A stretch of 64,000 nt of DNA from Plasmodium relictum (Eukaryota; Apicomplexa; Aconoidasida; Haemosporida; Plasmodiidae), in contig NC_041682.1 in NCBI RefSeq assembly GCF_900005765.1, positions 1-64,000 of the forward strand, given 5' to 3'. The position numbers and the translations under genes are program-made. How positions within the stretch are numbered: the stretch's first letter is position 1; each line of letters opens with the position of its first letter. Shown piece by piece: positions 1 through 11,320 of the stretch. The notes beneath the pieces were generated by a model that was given only the letters and a program-made list of their open reading frames with translations, was not told the origin of the DNA and searched no databases.

Positions 1-446
1 ATGAGAGATCATGTTATGTTATGTTATGTTTTAATTTTTAGTGTAAATAAAAATTAAAAGAAAGAAATGTTAACTTATTAAAACTTAAGAGATAAGAGAA
101 ATATTTATGTATTATTCAATGTATATTTTTGAAATAACATTGAATATCATAAAATTTTGACTTAATAAATTGTTATAAATTATTTGTATGTTTTTAATTA
201 AAAGAAGATATTAATTCTTTGTAAATAAAAACTCATTTATAACTGTTAATAGGTTTATTAAAAGATGCAGTAAAATTTAACTTCAATTAAATATTATGCA
301 TCATAAGAAAACTGTATATATATATATAATAAAAACTAATATATATATATAAACGTATACTTAGTTATACATGCTCTTTATTAATTTGTTTGTTTAATAC
401 TCTAGCAAAGTCATTAAACGGGCAATTAATAAATCAGATACATAAT
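1..446 (+). repeat. Hairpin-ended subtelomeric element, copy 1 (cut by window edge)
   Basis: Forward copy of the dispersed non-coding element, closely matching 840-1259 and recognisably matching 33,600-33,993. It ends in the terminal imperfect palindrome (about 380-440), whose arms TTTATTAATT and AATTAATAAA flank a loop containing CTCTAGCAAAGTCA. No long reading frame is present. Its 5' part lies outside the window. Confidence 0.85.
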
Positions 447-626
447 ATTTAATGAGTTAAATTTTACTGCATCTTTTAATAGACCTATTAATTGTTATAA
501 ATGAGTTTTTATTTACAAAGAATTAGTTATTCTTTTAATTAAAAATATACAGACAAAATATAACAATTAATAAAGTCAAAACTTTAAATTATTCAATGTT
601 ATTTCAAAAATATACATTGAATATTT
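447..626 (-). repeat. Inverted fragment of the hairpin-ended element
   Basis: This stretch is the reverse complement of the middle of copy 1 (about 90-290): AGTTAAATTTTACTGCATC here matches GATGCAGTAAAATTTAACT at about 264-282. With copies 1 and 2 it makes a direct-inverted-direct arrangement, which suggests nested insertion or rearrangement. Confidence 0.8.
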
Positions 627-1259
627 GGTTAATAAAATATGTTACTAACCTTTTGTAGTGCACTAAGCTAGTTTACTATTCGTGTGCATACAAGTTAGAC
701 ATGCACTGATGCTAGTTAAAAAAAAAAAATAAAGTTTTTTTTTTTGTTTATTTTTATTTATATACATCTTTGTAATTAAAAAAAAAAAAAAAAAAAATTA
801 ATATTTTTTTTTTGGAAAAGTTTTTGAAAGTTATGTTATGTTATAATATGTTTTAATTTTTAGTGTAAATAAAAATTAAAAGAAAGAAATGTTAACTTAT
901 TAAAAACTTAAGAGATAAAAGAATTATGTTTATGTTATATCCAATGTATATTTTTGAAATAACATTGAATAATATAAAGTTTTGACTTTATTAATTGTTA
1001 TAGTTTGTATATTTTTAATTAAAAGAATAACTAATTCTTTGTAAATAAAAACTCATTTATAACAATTAGTAGGTTTATTAAAAGATGCAGTAAAATTTAA
1101 CTCAGGTTAAATATTATACATTATAAGAAAATCATATATATATGTAATAAAAACGAATATATATATATATATAAACGTATACTTAGTTATACATGATCTT
1201 TATTAATTTGTTTGTTTAATGCTTTAGCAAAGTCATTAAACGGGCAATTAATAAATCAA
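627..1259 (+). repeat. Hairpin-ended subtelomeric element, copy 2 (full length)
   Basis: Full-length forward copy of about 633 bp. It begins with a short palindrome (GGTTA...TAACC, 627-652). It continues through a TTAGACATGCACTGATGC block and long A/T tracts, then the conserved internal region, and ends in the roughly 58-bp terminal hairpin at about 1200-1258. It is non-coding in all frames I examined. Confidence 0.85.
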
Positions 1260-2794
1260 TACTTTATATTGCTATAATTATGTATGCATTGTTTACTTAT
1301 ATATATTATTATTTGTGCTTATAAGGGGATTCTTCATATATATGATTTTAAATTTATTTTACTTGTCACATAAAAATAACATTATATTATCATTATACTA
1401 TTAAATAACCTTTTTTTACGTATTTTATAAATGTTTGTCAACTTTTTTTTCATTTAAATATTGCCATATTATAATGACGATATAATAATTAAAAGTTTAA
1501 AATTTTTCATATAAAAATTGCTTTATTTCTTCTTGTTTTATTTAAAAGAAGCATCTAACATTATACTAATTCATATTAATAATTTTTTTAAATAATAATA
1601 TTAAATTTTTTCTAATTTTATTGATTTCTATTAAATTTTTAATATTAATCTTATATATCTAAAAATTTAAGGTTAATTTTCGTATGTTATTCTCTATTGA
1701 TTTATAACATCTTATTCTTTTTATTTTCTAAAAACAAAAAATTTTCATTTCTTAATTTTCTTTAATTAAAAATATTTTTTATTTTAATTTTTTTTAGTAT
1801 TCTTTTTATTTCACTTAATCTATGATGAACTATTTTTATTATGTTTTTGCCTTAAAGATAATATTAATTTTATTTTAATTTTAAAATTATTTACCCTATA
1901 TTACATCCGCCACGAGCTTTTAATTTCAAGTTGTATTTTTTTATTTTCACTTAATAATGTATTAACCATGTCTTTTTTCGAATAATAATCTTTATATTAA
2001 AATATGTTCTAATATTAACATAGCTTTCACTTTGACATTAGAATAACTTTTATCTTTTCTTCATTATACTTATGATGATAAGACTAATATCAACTAAACT
2101 TTTATTTTAGTACAAGCATATTAAGTTTGTATTTTCTCTTAACTTTAAGATAATATTAACTATGGTTTTGATAAAATTTTTACTTTCATTTTTGTGTCAT
2201 TTGAGTGTACTTTTACAATGATTTGCCATTAATTTCATTATTAGCTTTATTAATATTTTTCTTTTAATTATAATTCATTTAGTACTAGTGTTATTCTTTT
2301 GTCTTTTTATTTTTACTCTGATATATTTTTCTTTATTTCTACATATTTCACATTATTTTATTTTTCGTCTATTTCCATGCCTTTAATATTATAATGCTTA
2401 ATTTTTCTTTCATTTATTTAAATTGAATTTGGTTGCATTACCTCTCTACACGGGTATTTATATTTTAATAATTTTCCTTTATTCTTCTAATATAAATATT
2501 AAAAAGTTATATCACTTTAACCACAAGTATTTGATTCATGATTATTAAAACTATCACAAATATTATTACAACTGATAATCTTACATGAGCATTTTCAGAA
2601 TAATCAATGTATATAATATATATTTATCTTCATATAATATGCAATCCAATGGTGACTTGTTACTTTGACACTCAAAAACATCTGTAGTATTTTGAATAAT
2701 TAAATTAATTAAAATCTTGTATATTAATCTCCATTTATTCTTATTTATTAAAAATTTATTTAAAATGTATATAATCTTAATATATTTAGCACAT

Positions 2795-2850
2795 TTTGTG
2801 TTCAAATGCTTTTATAAAATATTAAACAAAAAAGTTGGCAAAGAACATGT
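2795..2850 (-). repeat. Degenerate partial copy of the terminal hairpin unit
   Basis: Matches the right half and downstream flank of reverse-oriented hairpin copies: TATTAAACAAA, then AGAACATGTAGAGAAAACCTACTAATTTT. Compare AGAGCACGTAGATACATATCTACTTATTTT at 33,200. The left arm is too diverged to call. Confidence 0.45.
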
Positions 2851-4384
2851 AGAGAAAACCTACTAATTTTCATGGGTTTAATTGCTTCTTTTATTGAGAA
2901 GTTATATCTAAAGTGTTTAATTATTTAAAAATAAACCATTGCGTAGCTCTTAAACAACACATATTATTTTATGCAAATAAAAACATAATACTCATAATAA
3001 AAATATTTTCTATATTATTTTATTTTTATTTTAGGAAATTTTATCTTCCCTCTTGGTTATATTTTTATTTCTTATTTTTTTATAAATTTCTCATCGTGTA
3101 TTTTCCCTAAGAAAGATATAACTTCAGTTTTTTATTTTAATCTAACAAATATTTATGTATTGAAATAATAAAAAAAAAGTGTATGAATATATATACATAA
3201 GGTAAGTACTTTGACTACTATCTCAAAAATTTATAGTGCTTCTCCTTTTATGTTTTTCGGTTATGCAGTTCAGGTATATTGTTTGTAAATACTTGACTTG
3301 CATATAAAACAGTTTAATATATATTTAATTAACCACGTGATAATCATGTTAAAATATTTCATTTCATTTCATTAATAAAATTTTGTTTATAATCGTTTAA
3401 TCCACCTTTGCAACTCTACAAAATTATATTCTTTATTTGTTATTCTTTTCTATTCTATAAGCACTATGAATTTTACATTAACAAAAATAAAAAGGAAAAT
3501 GGATGAACTTATATATTTGTTAAGAAAGGTACACATAAAATATTTTAAATTAATTTTAATTTAGTAAAACAATTTAAAAACAGATGAATTAAAACATACC
3601 CATAACTTTTAGACAATATTTAAATTATGAATAATATTATAATTTCAAAAACTCCTAAATGCTATAAATGAATAATCCATGTTTTAAAAGCATAAATACT
3701 ATTTTTTTTTAATTTTTTTACTTTTGCATAAATTAATATATAGTAATTTGTATTTCATTTCAGAAAATGTCCTTTTTATAAGGACTTTTATATAATGTTT
3801 TATTTATAAAAATAAAAAATTTATATATTAAAATTTATACTATAATAGCATAAAGATAAAAAATAAGTTATGAATATTATTAAAATGGCTCATAAGATCA
3901 ATTAATTCTACTTTAAAACTTAATATTTAGGAAAACTATCTTTAAATATAAAGACATTTGGCATTTAGAGGATATAAATTATAATGAAAAAAAAATTATA
4001 AAGAAGTGAATTGTCTAGTCTATAAACAAGTAAAGCCTTTAGTATAACTAGCTATATATAATAATATATAAACATAGCTTTCATATTATTTTTTTTAAAA
4101 CAAAACATCAACATTTTTTAATTTTATATAAGCATATTTAAACATTAACAAAAAAAAAATTTCATCTTATATATCCTTAATATTATATATTTATACTGGA
4201 ATTAAATTATATTCATATATTTATTCTATTTTAAAAATTGTAACAATAGATTTATGGCTTTTTTTTTTTTTTGTCAACAGAACTTGGCTATTTATATGCT
4301 TTTTATTTACATGAAATGAGTTTTTTCTGATGTTATATTATTTGAATTTTATAATAGAATTTACCTCAAAATTTAATTTTATAT

Positions 4385-4600
4385 GGAAACTCTTCTACAA
4401 TTTTCCATCTTTTAAAAGATAAAACCCATAACTTTTCCGAAAAGATATAAAATAAATTTCGCTTTAGCTCATTAAAAAAGGTAGCACTTCTTTATCATTA
4501 AAAGACATATTTATTATGTATAAAAACCTCAAAGATATAATTCTTTCTCAAGAACCAAACTTTTCGGTATTTCTTGATAAAGATTAATAAATATATTTAT
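4385..4600. repeat. Second diverged dispersed repeat, copy a
   Basis: Shares order and wording with 6,070-6,290: TTTTCCATCTTTTAAAAGATA..ACCCATAACTTTTCCGAAAAGATA here and TTTTCCATTTTCTAAAGTATT..ACTCATAAGTTTTCCAAAAAGATA there. Both are followed by tracts of repeated AAAGATAT-like units. Non-coding. Too diverged to set ends. Confidence 0.4.
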
Positions 4601-6069
4601 CAATCTACATAGTTCTGTGAACAAAAAAAATATTTGCATTAACTAAATAATCATACAATATGCACATGTTTTAATAATATATGAACTTCATAATAAATAT
4701 TTACTATTAAACATAAATATTATCATCATCATTATTTTATTATAATATTGAATACATTCAATATGATTATCATCTTTATTAATTATAAACGCTATTTTAT
4801 CATCATTATTATATTCATCATAATTTTAAAAGAACATTTGCATTCACAAAAACTAAATATTGTTTCATACATATATTAAAAGTTATTTTTTTGTAAAATT
4901 AAAATTAAATGTTTATTATTTTTATTTAAATTATATATTATATAATCTTTGAATGGATCTTAATTTTCAATTATATTATTTTTTTTTTTCTATTAATTTT
5001 AACTCTTATGCGTCATTATACTATTATAAAGCAATTACTACATGTACACAATTTTTATGTCAATTGTGTCTTTTAAAAAAATTTCAATTAATGTACCATT
5101 ACGTTATTACATTTTTATCAAAACATATTTAATAACTTGCAGTAATACCATAGGAAAAATTAATATATAAATTGCATCGTTAATATTGTAATATTTTTTC
5201 GTATTTATTTTAATAATTTATTATACATCATTGGAATTTTAATAAATTTTTAAAAATAAACATTTTATAAATTATTTTTTTTTTTTCCTTAAAAAAAAAT
5301 CTTTTTTATAAAAAATTATTTTTTGGATACATTTAAAATATATTTAAAATAATTATGAACTTTTTGTGCTTCATATGCAATTATTTTCATAATTCATTAT
5401 CATATTAAATCTTTTATAATATTAAAATAATTTTTATACTATTTAAAACAGATATAAAATATATATAAATACCAAGAAAATTTTATTAATTTAGAAAAAT
5501 AAAATTTCAAAAATTAGTATTTCTAACTTTTTTCTTTTTGTATTTCTGTTATACAACTAATTCTACCAATTTTCATTAAATAAATTTATAGAAAGGAATT
5601 TAATTTTTTATTAATACATTATGTAAAAAACTAAAATTCATTAAGATTTAATAGAAATATTAAATAAATGAAAATAAAAAAAAATTATATTAATTTATAA
5701 ATATGAATTTTTATATTGTACGTAAAATTATACTTATTCAAAAAAAAAAGGTATATTTAATGGAAAAATGTTATATTTTTTTTTTTATAAATAAATAAAA
5801 ACAAATTTGTATAAGGCAACAATAATTAATATATATCTGAATATTATAACACTTGTACAATATAAATACAAATAAAGAAACAATAATGATACTTTAATGT
5901 ATAATTAAAGATAAATAATTGTATACATATGCTTGTATACAAAAACTAAATAATGATATAATAATTAAATATGTAACAAACTTTTTAATTGAAATAAATT
6001 CTTAGGAAAGTAAACAAAAAAAATTAATACTAAATAATTAAGAAATGTTATATCATATCTTTCTTTTTT

Positions 6070-6290
6070 CTTTTTCCATTTTCTAAAGTATTAAACTCAT
6101 AAGTTTTCCAAAAAGATACGCAAAGCTATATTTAATAAATTTATCTGGAACTATCAGATAAAAAAAGATATCCTTATTTTAAAAAAGAATGTTTTCGATA
6201 ATCTTTTTAAAACCTTTAAGAAAATAAAAGATAAAAAAAACAATACTTTTAATATCTTTTATAAAAACTTTAAGATATGTTAAATACAAT
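6070..6290. repeat. Second diverged dispersed repeat, copy b
   Basis: Partner of 4,385-4,600. Low-complexity AT content makes chance similarity possible, but the shared CATAA(C/G)TTTTCC(G/A)AAAAGATA core is more than composition alone would easily give. Confidence 0.4.
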
Positions 6291-7036
6291 AAGAAAAAAA
6301 TAAGTATATTGTTTTTCTAGAATTTTATCTTTATATATTCATTTTAGCATATGGTAATCACAAAAAAAAAAAAAAAATTTTATCTTACTCTTTCATACTT
6401 TATTATTAATAATTTTATTTTATATTAATTATTTTTAGTTTAATTTTTCTGAACAGTTTTATTAACAATATAAAAAAAAAAAAATTTGAAATATTAACCA
6501 AGCATTTCTTTTATCTTAAATGTGAAAAATAAATTAAAAAATTAAAAAATTAAAATTATAATAATTAATTACTAGAAGTGCCCCAAAAGTGATCAATATA
6601 GCCATATAAATAAAAATAGAAAAAAAAAAAATTTAAATCATTCTAAAATTAAAAATTGGAAAGATTTATCCTACAAAAAAGGATTATTGATAAAAAAAAA
6701 ATTATTAATTATTAATAAAAAAAATATTTTAATAATAATATTTTATGTACATTTTTTTTTTCTTTTTTATGTATTATATCTTTAATATCTTGCATATATT
6801 AAAAATATTCATATTTCTTATATGATAAAAAATATGTAGGTTCAATTAAATTATATAGAAATTTAACTGCATGCCTCTACAAAAAAAGAAAAAAAATTAA
6901 CAAAAATATATATGTAAATTTTTTTTAATTATTGAATATAATTATATTTTATAATACATATTTTCAAAAAGAAATTTAAAATGAAAAAAACAACATCATT
7001 ATTATTTAAATAATGATCATTTATATATTATTTTCC

Positions 7037-7067
<31 letters not shown>

Positions 7068-7411
7068 TTAAAAAATATATGTAGCATTTATAATATTAAA
7101 TGCTTTATATTTATAATATTATATTCTTCAAGTTTGTAAAAACGAATTTTAAATTTATTGATATGTATCTATTTTGTTTATATTTTAAATTTAAAATAAT
7201 TTATATAAGAAACTTTTAAAATAATTTTCTTTTTTATTTTAGTTATTTTTTATTTTTTTTTAATAATTTTGAATATATATATGTTTTATATTTATATTTT
7301 CTATAATTAGAAATATAATTATAAATAAAAATACAGTATTATACTGTAAAAAAAAAAAATGACTTTTTAGTAAGAAAGGTCAATTTTAACTGAAAAAAAT
7401 GATATTGTAAC

Positions 7412-10400
7412 ATGGAATATAACAGTATTTCAAATGCTACAATATACATTGTTAATAATATCAATGCATCTAATATTTTTATTATTTCAGTTGTATCATT
7501 TTTGAAATTATGCCACACAAAATTAAAAATAAGCATAATCACTTTGCTTTTGAAGATTATTGTTTTTTGTTCCTTAATTTACTCACGTCAACTTTCTTTT
7601 AATGTAAAATAATAAAATTTAGTCTTAAGAATGATTGTACTTTTTTTCTTTTTTATTTATTAATTCAAATTTAAATTCTATTAATATAAATTAGAAAAAA
7701 AAAATCTGAATTTTAATCTATATTTTAGGATTCTCTTTATGTATATTGGTTGACCAAGCCTTTCACACACTCAGGATTGAAATTAAAAGTTTATAGAACT
7801 TTATCGGAGAATACAAAAGCGGCAGGTGAAGTGTCAATATGGTCATTACATAGTTCTAACGATGTAAGAATTTTCAAATTTAAAGCTATTAATATTTTTT
7901 TTATTTTTAAATTTTTATATAAACTAAAATTTAAATAAAGAAAAAATAATTTTTTTGTACATATAATTTTTATTATGTATTTCAGTCCAATCGTAAAATA
8001 TATCCAAATGAAGCATATGAACCACAAGAATCAAAGTTAAGGTATCAAATGGAAACTTCAGATGATGAAGAAGAAATGAGAATAATTACAGACGAAGAAA
8101 AAAATAGCTCTTATATATTTTGTAAAATTAAGACTGAGAAGAATAATGAATGGAAAAGCAAAATAGAAAATTTTACCGAAAAACTTCTAGAATACATGGA
8201 AAAAATACAAGAGTGGATGGAAGGTTTTGAAAAAGAATGGGTAATTGATATATATAATGATTGGATTGAGAATATGAGTACAAAACGTATAGATTATATA
8301 GATTCTTGGACACAACATATATCTCATAAATGGACAAAATATATAAAAGAGTCATTTAATTACGAAAATAAACTTAATGTAAAAAGTATGGATGATAAAG
8401 AGGAAGAGGAACTTCAATATTTTTTTAGTAACCCAAAGCGTAAAAGTGAGAGTCTTATGAAAAATAATGAAAAAAGAAAAGAGGAACTGAAGAAGTTGAA
8501 GGAATTGAAAAAATGTGATTTAAAAGAAATAAAAGATAGAATAAATAAGAGAAAGAAAGAATTAGATAAGTATAAGGAAAATAATAAAATTAACACAAAG
8601 CGTTTTAAAAAAAAAAAAGAATTAGCAGAAGAAGAATTGTTTAGATATTGGACAGAAAAAATAGAAAGAATATGGAAAGAGAAAATAAAGAATTGGATGG
8701 AAATTATAGAAAAATATACTAAAACTATGGAGATATGTATGGATGGAATGGAAAAGAATGATTTACAAATTATATTAGTAAAGTGGACAGAAGACCTAAA
8801 TAACTTTTTGGAAACTACTGGGGAAGTTTGGATGCAAGACATAGAAAGTTATATTAAAAATATAGAGAAAGAATGGATCAAAAAAATGAATGAAGAGTGG
8901 GATGAACTGATAAAAGAAAATTCCAATAGAATAGCACTTATAGAATTGGAAAACATTCTTAGTAAAGAGAATAAACACCTTCTAAGGAAAAAGAGAGAAT
9001 GGAAAGAAAAGAAAATGAAGATAAAAACGGAATTGGGAATGAAGAAAAACTATAATTTTAACATTAAAAATTTTTCAAAGTTAATACAAGAAGCAAATCA
9101 AAAGTGTATATCAATCAAAAATTTTATTAAAAAAAAAAAGGAAGAATATAGGATAAATAAAAAAGAAAAAAATAAGAAAGAAAAAAAAGAAGAAATAAAT
9201 AAGAATGAAAAAAAGAAACAAAAAAAAATAGAAGAGAAAATTATTAATATTTCTGAGATACAGTTGTTACAGAAAAAAAGCACTGAAAATCCTGGTTCAA
9301 TTTTGAATAAATGGCTAGAAGGGGAAGTAATATGGAAAGATATGAGTAAAATAGAGAAAGATTGTTGGTTAAAAGATGATAAAGAATTATGGGAAACATG
9401 GATTAATTTAGCATATCATTTTTCTCATCTATGGGAAAAATGGGAAATTTTGTTGGAAATAGAAAATGAAAGAAATCAAAGTATTCAAAAAGATTTGAAT
9501 AAATTGAAAGAAATATTAAGAAGAAGTGAGCATATTTTTAACGTATTGGATGAATCAGATTGGACAAAAAAAACAAGTGAAGTAGAATGGAAATATATGA
9601 ATGAAACAGAATGGATAATAAATAAAACTCAAGAAACAGACAACAGTATAAACCTTCAACAAAAAAAGATGAAGGACATAAAGGAAAATAAAATATTAGT
9701 AAATTCATTGAAGAAATGTGAGGAAACCGGAAATAGATTCAAGGAAGAATTTAATAATTTACAAAAGTGGCTTCGTAATGAAAATAGATGGGAGAACTCT
9801 TTAAGAAGAGGGATTAGAGAATTCAAAGAAAATTTGAATCTTAATGAAATTATTAAATCAGAAAAATGGAAGGAATTAATTGCGTGGCTGAATAATAAAG
9901 ATGAAGAATGGAAAAAGTGGTTTCATGAAAATTTGAAAAATCTAAATGAATGGGAATGCAAAGCTGAAAGGAAGGAATGGAATAATTTTATGAGTAACGA
10001 TAGACATAAATTAATGCTTTGGATAGATAATGAATGCATGGAGCATGTATTATTGTTTGAAACAATTAAAAAGGATCAGGAAAAAATAACTGATAAAATG
10101 GATAAGGAGTTGGAGCATCTATTGAGTGATAATTATGTTTTGAAGAAATTATTAAAGAGAGAATTCAAGACGTGGAGTAAATGGTCTAAAGAAGATAAGA
10201 ATGAAGAAAATTGGGAGGAGTTGAAGCAATGTTTAAGAAATAATGAAGAAAAATTGAAACTTTTAGAAGAGTCTGTAAAAACTTACGAAGATAAGAAAAA
10301 AAAATTATCAAGATGGTTTGAAAGAGATGAATGCACATGGGATGAGAAGAAGAAATATGTAGAGACAAAGATAGTAGAATGGAAGGAATCAATAAAATTT

Positions 10401-11030
10401 TTGGAAAATAATAAGAAAATCTGGGAAAATATGAAAAAAAAATGGAATAGATATTCGAATAATAATAATAATGACAAGTTGAAGTATTTGTCAAATACTA
10501 TGGAGTACCTTGAATGGATGAAGGATAAGAAGAACATGCTCAAGGAGTCTTTTATAAGGAATAGTCAAGAGATGTTGGACTTATTCATGTGGGTAGAAAA
10601 TAAAAAGTGTGTAGAGAGCTTAATTAATGAAAAAATTATGGAGGATATTGAAGCCTGGAAATATTGGAAGAGCACAAAGGATAAGTTGATAAGACAAAGT
10701 GAATACACATTGTCAGAAAAGATGTTAAGGAACTTTGTTAAATTATTATGGCTTATTGATAAGGAAGCAGTAAAGAAAATAGAGAAGTTGACGGGAGAGG
10801 GTGTAAAGATTAAACGTTTGGATAAAAGATATGTAAGCCCAATAAGACCAATGTTAAAAATGATGATTTCTACATATAATGAAACACGTAAAAATACGAT
10901 AACTGCATTTGAAAATATATTCAAATCTTATGAATGGACCCTTTGGAAAGAGTTGAAAATATTAGATAAAGAAAAAAAGTTTATTGAAAATGTAGAAAAA
11001 AAAATGAAAAAGATTAAGAAAAGCAAATGA
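7412..11030 (+). CDS. SURFIN-like tryptophan-rich membrane protein (3 exons)
   Basis: Proposed join 7412-7603, 7729-7863, 7986-11030 (1123 aa). All junctions are phase 0: AAT|GTAAAA..TTTTAG|GAT and GAT|GTAAGA..TTTCAG|TCC, with introns of 125 and 122 bp. An in-frame TGA just upstream (7400-7402) fixes ATG 7412. Exon 1 has a short Asn/Ser-rich N-terminus (SNATIY, NINAS) and a hydrophobic stretch (about residues 25-58, probable TM). No signal peptide or PEXEL is seen. Exon 3 is a highly charged, probably coiled-coil cytoplasmic region with dozens of Trp in W-x(3-10)-W spacing (KIQEWMEG, EKEWIKKMNEEW, NEWECKAERKEW), as in the Trp-rich domains of SURFIN/STP1 and related exported proteins. An acidic stretch (ETSDDEEEM) opens it. 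There is no extracellular Cys-rich domain, so it is shorter at the N-terminus than P. falciparum SURFINs. Family assignment is inference. A Trp-rich antigen-like protein is the alternative. Confidence 0.75.
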
Positions 11031-11320
11031 AAATTGATGTGATATAAGAAAAAGGGGAGACAACAATAAAATTTTCTTAACCATAAAAAGTAAATATAGA
11101 AGACCCATATGGTGAAGATAATAAAGAAGAAAAAGGAGTATGTCGTAGATGTAGAAGAAAATAAAATGGAAAATTAAGAAGAGAATCTAGAAAGACTAAT
11201 ATAATCTTTAAGATAAAAGAAAGAAATCCTAAATAATAAAACGCAAACATGTATGTGGAAATACAAAAATAGCAAAGAAAAAACATAAACATAAAGAAAT
11301 CAATCAAAGGATTTTTTTAA
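11031..11320 (+). pseudogene. Decayed coding tail downstream of the Trp-rich gene
   Basis: The 290 bp after the stop codon keep the purine-rich, Lys/Glu-coding composition of the gene before the sequence turns into ordinary AT-rich spacer. In the same frame it reads short pieces such as EYVVDVEENKMEN and EENLERLI separated by many stops. This suggests the gene once extended further and its C-terminus was lost by nonsense mutation. It could instead be a purine-rich 3' UTR. Confidence 0.4.

Larger units (their letters stand above)
1260..7411. other. Gene-poor subtelomeric DNA with probable decayed coding sequence
   Basis: No intact gene is seen. From about 1,650 to 2,470 the + strand is strongly pyrimidine-rich. 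On the minus strand it reads as short Lys/Glu/Asn-rich stretches broken by stops, for example around 2,300-2,420. That is the composition expected of a decayed Plasmodium coding exon. The remainder is AT-rich with microsatellites, for example TA repeats at about 7,040-7,065. Short open frames such as 2581-2805 (-) and 2913-3110 (+) look like chance. Confidence 0.5.
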
